The notes under the pieces were generated by a model, which was not told the origin of the DNA, did no database searches, and saw nothing but the letters and a program-made list of their open reading frames with translations. From assembly GCA_025449115.1 (NCBI GenBank), contig JAHLKC010000229.1:1-36297 (forward strand): a stretch of DNA of 36,297 nucleotides, in the 5' to 3' direction. Made by a program: the position numbers and the translations under genes. This document shows positions 29,298-36,297 of the stretch, piece by piece (position 1 is the stretch's first letter; every line of letters begins with the position of its first letter). The DNA is from Chytridium lagenaria (Eukaryota; Chytridiomycota; Chytridiomycetes; Chytridiales; Chytridiaceae).

Positions 29298-29829
29298 AAG
29301 TCGCTGAAGTGTGAACAGAGAGCTATTCAAAAGATTTGATAGTGATGTTGCTGAAGGTCAATATGATGACCCAGAGTTTTATGTCGAAAGACTAGAAGAT
29401 CATACTCTTGAAAATGGTAAAGAGTATGAGTATAAGGTTAAATGGCTTGGACAAGGCCCATACCATAATACTTGGTTGCTAGAACGTGAGATTCCATCAG
29501 CGATAGTCCGAGATTATTGGAACGGCATTGCCAAGACCAATGTTAAGGAATTCTTTAAACGGTTAGCCCATGTTGATAAGCACGGCATACCCAAGCGCGA
29601 GAAAGTAGAAACTCGCTTTACTGACGCAAACGATAATGCTGGCTTCCAAGAGTTGTCCAGCAATACGTCAGAAGAAGTCATAGTTCCACACCCAGAGGTA
29701 GAACTTGACAATAGAGTTAATGTGAATGATGACATTAACGGTGATAAGGACTCACAACATTTGAATCCAATAGAACTTGTCACTCCACGTGAAGACACGG
29801 AAATAGCTAAGCATGATGATTACCCTTAG
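29298..29829 (+). pseudogene. C-terminal chromodomain of the integrase element
   Basis: FYVERLEDHTLENGKEYEYK, then VKWLGQGPYHNTWLLER and IVRDYWN, fit the chromodomain pattern: aromatic Y, VKW, and TWL near the end. Chromodomains at integrase C-termini bind modified histone H3 and direct insertion to heterochromatin. An acidic tail of about 90 residues follows to the stop at 29827. The domain lies in a frame different from the preceding segment; no ATG is needed if it belongs to one polyprotein. Confidence 0.78.
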
Positions 29830-29932
29830 CTTTAGAAGACTTTGTATTCACTACACTTTACTAGTCTATATAAGATATGTATATATTTATCGTAAAAACT
29901 CACGAGGGACCTTGTTCTCAAGTGTGGGTGCA

Positions 29933-29985
29933 TGTGAGATTATTGGATAACCTCACCAAGAGGCATGAATGCGTCGCTTATAGAC
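29933..29985 (-). repeat. Inverted copy of the LTR 3' end (R-U5)
   Basis: TGTGAGATTATTGGATAACC to GTCGCTTATAGAC is the reverse complement of 25201-25255 apart from a two-base TA loss. It gives the nuclease-integrase unit a 53-55 bp inverted repeat at its two sides. Confidence 0.85.
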
Positions 29986-30295
29986 ACAACATATGCACAC
30001 ACACATAAACAGCACATATGCGCGCCACCTCCTTCAATAAAAACCCTATAAATGTGCTGAAAAATATATATAAAAAACCCAAAGGGAAAAGAAGGGAGGA
30101 TTCAAGATGACGCGGGATATAACAGAACTCAATGGACTTAGACAAAATGTCCTTAAGAGCCATAGGCATATGAACAATGTAATTCTTCACACTCCCCAAT
30201 TGCCTGGCTGACCGCTTCAGCCTCCAACGCGTCTGCCAGGGGATGTCCGCGCCCTTACTCACTGCCTCGCCAACCCCCGCCTTCCCATCTCTTAC
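29986..30295. other. Mosaic spacer between inverted U5 and LTR 2
   Basis: Holds AATAAAAACCCTATAAAT and AAAAAACCC AAAGGGAAAAGAAGGG, clearly related in the same orientation to 25092-25165 of the LTR but diverged. The rest is unassigned; a reverse-strand open frame with WQTRWRLKRSARQLGSVKN runs through it. No polypurine tract precedes LTR 2 on the plus strand. Confidence 0.45.
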
Positions 30296-31243
30296 TGTGA
30301 AGTTCTCTCTATGGCCCCCTCTGCTAAGCCCCGTCATACAGAGTAGAGAACCACATAATAGGTGACAAGACTAGCGTCAAGGAGGTACTCCTAGATCAAG
30401 AGTCAAGCCCTATTCTGCCTTTAGTGACAGCGGGCATTTAAGTTGCTGTGGTTCTGCTCTAAAACTAATCTAAATGAAAGAAAGGAAGGAAAAAAGAAGG
30501 ATAAAGGTACTCAGGCGGAGATCCAACGCGCCAGAGTGGAAGGGTCATCAAGGAGGGAGTCCATCCCGCTCCTAGTAGTGTACAAGGCCTCGTAATCGCC
30601 GCAAGAAGCCGTTTTAACATGTTCTCATCTGATCTCTTCTACCTAAGGCCCTGCTCATGCCGCACTCCCACTCACAAGCAACTAGATAGCCAGTCATCGC
30701 AATCGAGAAAGAACAGAGGTGGTTATACTACCAAACCTTCAAAGGAATCATGCCACAGAGGCGTCTATCCAGGTCTCAGGCCTACTTAGACTCAAGTGTC
30801 TTGGTTCAAGCTGTAGTCTCCCCCAGCGGCGTAATCCCCGAGCGCCACAGGTACAACTAAATAACACAATATTGAATAACAGAAGAATGAAGAAAGCATG
30901 GCCCAAGGGCAGCCATGCCTGGATGTATGTGTGGGATCAATCCAGGACTACAGAGGTGCACGTAAATCTATTCAACTTTCTACAAATAATAAAACAATAC
31001 ATAAAGGGGAATCAAATAACAACAACAGGCATCTCGACCAACGTGGTAGCATGTCATAAGTTGGCATACCACGTCAACCGCCCTTCCTTCTATAAAAACC
31101 TCTCTCGTATCTATGGGGAAAAACTATGAAAAACCCCGAGAGGGAAAAGAATGGAACGGGAACAACAAAATAAGAATAAGGGCACGACGTCTATATAAGC
31201 GACGCATTCATGCCTCTTGGTGAGGTTATCCAATAATCTCACA
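30296..31243 (+). repeat. Long terminal repeat-like direct repeat 2
   Basis: Starts TGTGAAGTTC and ends AATCTCACA, matching 24307-25255 with scattered substitutions and indels. It is followed at 31244-31296 by the same 53 bp of internal sequence, including the start codon, that follows repeat 1, so it is the 5' LTR of another element copy rather than simply the 3' LTR of the first. Confidence 0.85.
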
Positions 31244-31296
31244 GGGGAGATCACGCCGCAAGGCCACGCGCGTGGTGATAGAGGATGGGGGATCAA
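31244..31296 (+). pseudogene. Start of a second nuclease-integrase gene, cut by transposon copy 2
   Basis: Identical in content to 25256-25309: GGGGAGATCACGCCGC, then ATGGGGGATCAA coding for MGDQ. At 31297 transposon copy 2 begins, four codons into the gene. Confidence 0.8.
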
Positions 31297-31352
31297 GGGT
31301 TATATCCTATAGTACAAAAACCGACGACAACTAAAAAAATTTCGTCGAATTT
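31297..31352 (+). repeat. Left terminal inverted repeat of copy 2
   Basis: Same core AACCGACGACAACTAAAA as 1397-1414, with one extra A before it and CCTATAG in place of CCCATAG. Confidence 0.85.
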
Positions 31353-32222
31353 GGATATAGTTTGCCGTAAATCGGCGTATGCTGCCGCTTTTGCACCAAA
31401 TCAATTCGTTGGTCACACAATATTCGCCACTTATTAAATGCGGCAGAATACCGCCAAATACGTAAATTTTTTCATCATACGGGGAGCTGAATTTTCGGTC
31501 ACGCAATGGAAATTTCTTTATTTACAGAATTCAGACAGTACCACAGGATTTGCATCGAACTATACTATAGCGCCGTAAACGGCCATCTACGGGAGTCTTC
31601 TGTTTCTCCACCATAAGGACTTTACCTTAACCTAAAGCTTTTAATCTGAATATATATTCATTACAGTCGTACTTAAAAATTATTAGGACTCATAAGCCAC
31701 GTGTGCATAAAGAAAACGTTCTTCCTATTTAGCCCACATACACAGTGTTCAGTACAAACATTGACGTCAGACCGCAATACTCTTTTCCACAAAGGTATTT
31801 TTACCTTTTTTGCTTTTGTCAAACTATACTGAATTTGTGGTCATATTCTTTGTGTATACGCTGACTGTCGCAGAATGTTGACACTGCCAATGCAGGTATA
31901 ATACGTTTTGTCGCGTGTACGTACGCTTACGTGCGTACACGTGCGTTTCTGTACGCGTGCGTACGTGTGCGTACATTTGCGCACGTAAATGTAAGACGCG
32001 TGCACAAGTGTACGTAAACGTACGCAAACGTGCATGTACGTACGTATAGTGGAATCAATGCATACTTCGTGAACGTTCCTATACATACTCTTGTATTTTA
32101 TTTTTGAAGATGTTCACGATTTTTTCTCTCTAAACTCCAAAAATAAATACATTCTGCACAAAATTGGGACTTTGATAAAATATATTAACGTAATTTTGAC
32201 ATCAACGTACAGCACCATTAGT

Positions 32223-34306
32223 TCAACGTCTATAATTCCTGGCGTTGTACCTGCGAGCTTTGTTAGGAGATATGTCGCTATCCGAAGAGGTGTAACTCAA
32301 GTTTGTACGCGAACGGTCGCGTAAACGAGATGTTGATCCCCTCAAACTACCACGTGACAGGCTTCTAGCTCTTCCCTTGTCAGGAGAAAAGCTAGCTGAA
32401 TTTCGAATACGCTGAGACCGGCGAGGTGGTGACGGGGGCAGTTCCTCAGATAAGATTCGTCGAGACCTGCGAGGTGGGGACTCTGAAAATCGTGGCAATG
32501 GTCTTACTCCTGGTCGGCGCACGCGGTTATTGGCTACAGCAACGTCATGCTCAAAAGAAGCTGAGGAGACTCTTCGTTGTGCTTTGTCATGAAAACTAAT
32601 TACTAAAGTGCTTGAAGCAAGAAAAACTTACAGTTGCTGCTGTTTGTTAAGGCATCCACAGATCCCCTAATAGTTTCAAGTTTTTCGTCGAAGTTGTCAA
32701 GTCTTTCCTTCAACGCCAAAAGAGAGGATTCAAAACTTTTCTGCATATTGTCTTGCGCTTGACGTAGATAAGAGAAGTTAGATGCAAGCGTTCTCTGAGT
32801 CAAGTTGTTTTCGTGTATAAGAAGGACGAGACTGTCTTGTTGTGCAGCAGCAGTCTGCAAATTCTTGCCGCCAACGCTAACAATGAAACAGTCGTTCAGC
32901 CTTTTGAGCTCGTTAACACCGAACCCTAAATCAAAAATAAGTTAATTTTAATATTTTAATTGTCAGCCAAAACATCAAATAAATGCACAGTATACAACAG
33001 TATACTACCGCACACTACATTATACTGCCGCACACTACAGTGTACTGCCGCATACTACAGTATACAAACGCACACTACAGTATACAACCGTATGTAGCCG
33101 TACATCATTGTATGCGGCAGTTTACCACCGTTACCAGCCGTACAATGACTATACACCACAATATACCTTGAATCCTTACCTGGAACATGCTTTTGAAAGC
33201 CTGGTGACATGTATGCTTTTGCAGCCAAAGCCTCAGGGTACGTAGCTAATAAGACAATGCCAGCGTCAATCTTTCTACTCATGTTATCAGCCTGTTTTTT
33301 ATATTAGTTTCTAAAAATGTTCAAACCGATGGCAATGGGACTGACCGTCTGAACAAGATGCTCCCAATGTCGACGGAAAAAGGAGTTGATGTTAGAGCTT
33401 GTCGAGTTAGCATTTGAAAATGCATTCCTTCTGTTGTTTGACTGCTTCACACTCTCTATAAAAGTAGGGTGTTAGCAAACTTGTTAGATCTTTCCCACCA
33501 GTATACCATCATGCATCACTTGACCACTCCGAATCTTATATGCTCCTTCAATGGGGACAGGAAGAGAAGGAGCCGGTGGAGCACGTATTCTTGATTCCTC
33601 GTTAGCGGCATCAACCGCCATCATGCCTGCAGTAACAGTTTCGTTGTCGTCTTCGCTGTAAGTTGGCTCCGAGTGGCTTCTGGACCCTGCAGCTTTATTG
33701 GATAAATAGTTAATTTACCGTGTCAGTGAAGATGATCTGGATTTGAGTATGTTACAGAGTTCTCACCAAGGTTGTATTGGAACCCCCTTCCCCCATGTTC
33801 ATCATCATGTCCACCAAGGCTCATCGGTATGTTGATATGTCTGCACAAGTCAAAAAGCTCTGTTGTCAAACCATCGTATGCCTTTAAAATTTTCTTCCAA
33901 CACCGTATGATGCTGTCATATAAAAAAAGTTGACAACCGTACATAAGCGCACGTTACCGCAAACAACCATAGAATAACGCATTAAACCATACATTGCCAT
34001 AAATAAACGCAAACGGCCGTATACCACAGCCGTTAAGGTGATTAATGAAATATTTCAATATCTTGAGTCCATCGAATCGTAAACTTTTAAAACAGGTTTG
34101 TGGTCTGGTACGTAGGTATACGTATACAGCTAGCTGCTGCGGTAAGCTAAGATAGGTTTATTTTATCACATCAACTTCAAACATTTGCCTTTTGGCCATA
34201 GACTCTAAAATATTATAACTTCATGTGGCGCTTCTATATTTGATTGTCTTGTACAAAAGACGATGGAATACTTGCGTACCCCACCGCCTTCGTATGAATC
34301 ACTCAT
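32223..34306 (-). CDS. Second copy of the coiled-coil passenger gene
   Basis: Same exon plan as at 2306-4396. Here the exon holding GHDDEHGGRG ends with FQYNLG and splices in frame to SRSHSEPTYSEDD, and the exon with QTAAAQQDSLVLLIHENN reads straight into the coiled coil; both points are frameshifted in copy 1. Conversely one A is missing near 32584, which shifts the start of the last exon (MTK...). A composite of both copies suggests the ancestral gene was intact. Function unknown, with a basic Ser/Arg tail as described for copy 1. Confidence 0.62.
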
Positions 34307-34439
34307 TTGGTTGTCTCATTTGGTTGTATACACGGTCACAGACGGTTTAGTCAGTAAAAGAATAACCATCGTGAAAGTCAAAGTTACGTCTGATAGTGCG
34401 ACATTAGTATTACGTACGTAAAAAAATTCGACGAAGAAA

Positions 34440-36243
34440 ATGTACTGTCCATGCTGTGCTGAAGACGTCCCCTCCGTCACGTCTAGAAAGATGCTTGAGA
34501 ACCACATTAGAGATGACCATGCTTCCAGTGGTGCTCTCATAACCTTGCTTCTGAAGCTTGATAGTGAAGCGACCATTGAAAGAGTCTTGACTATGGTTAT
34601 TGGCGGCGGTTCCCACGCCCAAGCGCAGCCCCCCCTAGCCCAGCAGACGCAACGACAGCCATCAACTATAGGCGAGTCTCGCTCAGCAAAAGGCACCTAC
34701 CATATTGAAACCAGGATGGCGGAAAAAAAGTAAGATGGTGTTGCTTAAATCTCTCATTTCTTTAGTGTTTTGGGGGTTGCGAAGCAACTTTTTAAGTTGA
34801 GCACAGAGGAGAAGAAGGCCATAGATAGGATGACGGCGGAGCAGAAGACGTTATCCGGAGCAATTCGAATGATTCCGCATTTGATTGAAGATGCAGCCGT
34901 AGCTGAAGCATTACGTACGAAGATTACCGAGGTAGGCAAAGCTCTGTTGTTTTAGTGATATTGAAGTTGTTAGGCCAAAGAGAAGTATCTTGCCGCTTAC
35001 CGTGCTGGGTACACTCAACAAAATCCGAACGTTGCAAGCTATCAAGTCACCGATAACAATCAAGTTCGCATTGTTTGGAAGACAGGAAAAGAATTCGAGG
35101 AGGTACTGCTTTTTTCTTCCATACATTAATCTTACTTCGAGGGCGAGGAGCAACGCAGACCTAGCTCTCCAAAGCTTAGAGTCGGTAGCAGTAAAGCCAT
35201 CTACGTAGAAGATGACAGTGACAACGACGAGGTCCACGCGCAATACAAGCCTGCCTTGGGACAGTACATTGAAGGTTTGACGACAATTTTATTTAAACTA
35301 ATGGGTATAGAACCTAAGATTGCCTCAAAAGGTCATCCACTTGCATTGCGGGTCGACGTGAGCAAAATTCGGAAGAAACAAGAAGAGGAGGAGGCTGAAA
35401 GCCGACCACGAACGCCATCGGAAGAATACGAGGATCGACCCGTTAGAAAAGGTGCGTAATCTTCCGCCCTCCCCTGCTTTTATTTACTGACAGATGGGGT
35501 TTTTTCAACCGTTTTACCGCCGCTTACTCCTTTTTTCACCGCATTTTTTGTTTATTTTTATTTTGCGCTTACTGAATTTGTTTAGGAAAAGCTCCAGCGG
35601 CAACTTTACAGCAGAGAAGGAAGGGTAGGCTTTAACTTTTTACTCAGCTTTGCTCACCACGCTAAAAGAGGAAATCGAAGGAGGACCGCCATCCGAGGAG
35701 TATGAGGAGGAGCCGCCCGTTGGAAAAGGTGTTTTAAAACGTTACATATATATATATAACCGGAACGTTTCAATGTGATTTTATATAGGTAAGGCTCCGA
35801 AGGTCGTGTTGCCGCGGACAAAGAGAAAGGGTAAGATTTATTACTTTATTTTTAAAAAACGCTTGCTAAACCAAGGGCAGAAACTGTTGAAGAAGAGTTC
35901 CGTCGAATTCATGAGGAAGCGGCAGCAGCTGGTGGGTTAGATTTATTTAGCAATAAGCCGTTTATTAAACTTACCGATTATATGGAAGCACCGCCAGAAG
36001 TGAGAAAGGTACTTAAATCTCCGAAAAGCCCCAAATCTCCGAAAAGCCCCAAAATAGGTGCGTAAATTTATTATATTCCTCGAAAACCAAAATAAAAACA
36101 TGTGTGGTGGCGGGCTTGCCGACTTTAACCATGTTTACTTTTTCCCGGTGTCTACTCCAGTTTTAGCTTCTCTAATTTTCAAACAATTTTAGCCAAGGAA
36201 CAGCACGAAGAGGTACCGATTTCTCCGGCAAAGTCAAAAGCGG
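34440..36243 (+). CDS. Second copy of the microexon passenger gene, truncated by window end
   Basis: Starts MYCPCCAEDVPS at 34440. Exons correspond one to one with copy 1. The exon at 36193-36243 is 51 nt here and reads AKSKAG through to the donor G|GTAAGT, whereas copy 1 lacks one base and meets a stop. The reading of all splice sites is therefore supported by an independent copy. The remaining exons lie beyond the window. Confidence 0.7.
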
Positions 36244-36297
36244 GTAAGTACTTTTATTGTTTTACTTTCGTGCCCTTTTTTCTTTTGTTCATGTCGT

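Larger units (their letters stand above)
31297..36297 (+). mobile_element. 14 kb transposon, copy 2, 5' portion only
   Basis: Nearly identical to 1377-6385. It begins GGGTTATATCC at the transposon terminus and runs to the window edge, so its length is not known. Most differences from copy 1 are single-base changes in homopolymer length. It contains the left inverted repeat, the ACGT/GTAC tract, the reverse-strand gene and the first nine exons of the forward gene. Confidence 0.92.

Noticed and set aside
25464..29925. CTCAAGTGTGGGTG occurring near both ends of the integrase unit
   Set aside because: The match is only about 14 bp, lies inside coding sequence on the left, and may be chance; it is not called a terminal repeat.
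31297..36297. Tandem or haplotype duplication as the explanation for the repeated 5 kb
   Set aside because: The homology starts at the transposon terminus and the left flank is the interior of another element, which fits two separate insertions better.

Overview
The window is eukaryotic, almost certainly fungal, and consists largely of transposons. Evidence for a fungus: short GT-AG introns (37-250 bp), a fungal-type secreted S41 peptidase, a LINE with an endonuclease-RT polyprotein, a chromodomain integrase, and a cysteine-cluster DDE transposase of the KDZ/HMGXB3-like kind known to be abundant in fungi. A chytrid or other early-diverging lineage is possible but not proven. No bacterial operon, tRNA, rRNA or CRISPR array was found.

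Layout. 1-1372: flank with one frameshifted reverse-strand exon of an unidentified Ser/Arg-rich protein. About 1376-15382: a ~14 kb DNA transposon (copy 1) with terminal inverted repeats and an 8-bp candidate target duplication (GAAAACAC). It holds a reverse-strand coiled-coil gene (2306-4396), a divergent forward gene of tiny exons (4530-7236), a 334-bp tandem array (7630-8855), a spliced transposase gene (9109-12836) and a 288-bp tandem array with higher-order structure (13087-15170). 15383-18285: right flank with a reverse-strand S41 peptidase gene broken by frameshifts. 18283-22635: LINE copy 1 on the reverse strand, next to a 19-bp tandem repeat. 23083-23741: 5'-truncated LINE copy 2. 23742-24306: LTR-like material. 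24307-31296: two ~949-bp direct LTR-like repeats around a broken gene set coding for an exonuclease-III-type nuclease, a gypsy-type integrase and a chromodomain; I found no reverse transcriptase, RNase H or protease in it. 31297-36297: copy 2 of the 14 kb transposon, cut by the window end.

Copy 2 begins at the same base as the inverted repeat of copy 1, so the two ~5 kb near-identical segments are two insertions of one transposon, not a tandem duplication. Copy 2 landed 12 nt after a start codon in a second copy of the integrase element.

Most promising: (a) nine consecutive small exons in the transposon's forward gene, all bounded by phase-1 introns and all multiples of three, like a microexon gene; (b) the RT-less nuclease-integrase-chromodomain element; (c) a CCGTA/TACGG-type motif spread through the transposon's introns, ends and tandem repeats. 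A caution applies throughout: the two transposon copies differ mainly by homopolymer-length indels, each copy having frameshifts the other lacks, so many apparent pseudogene frameshifts may be base-calling errors.
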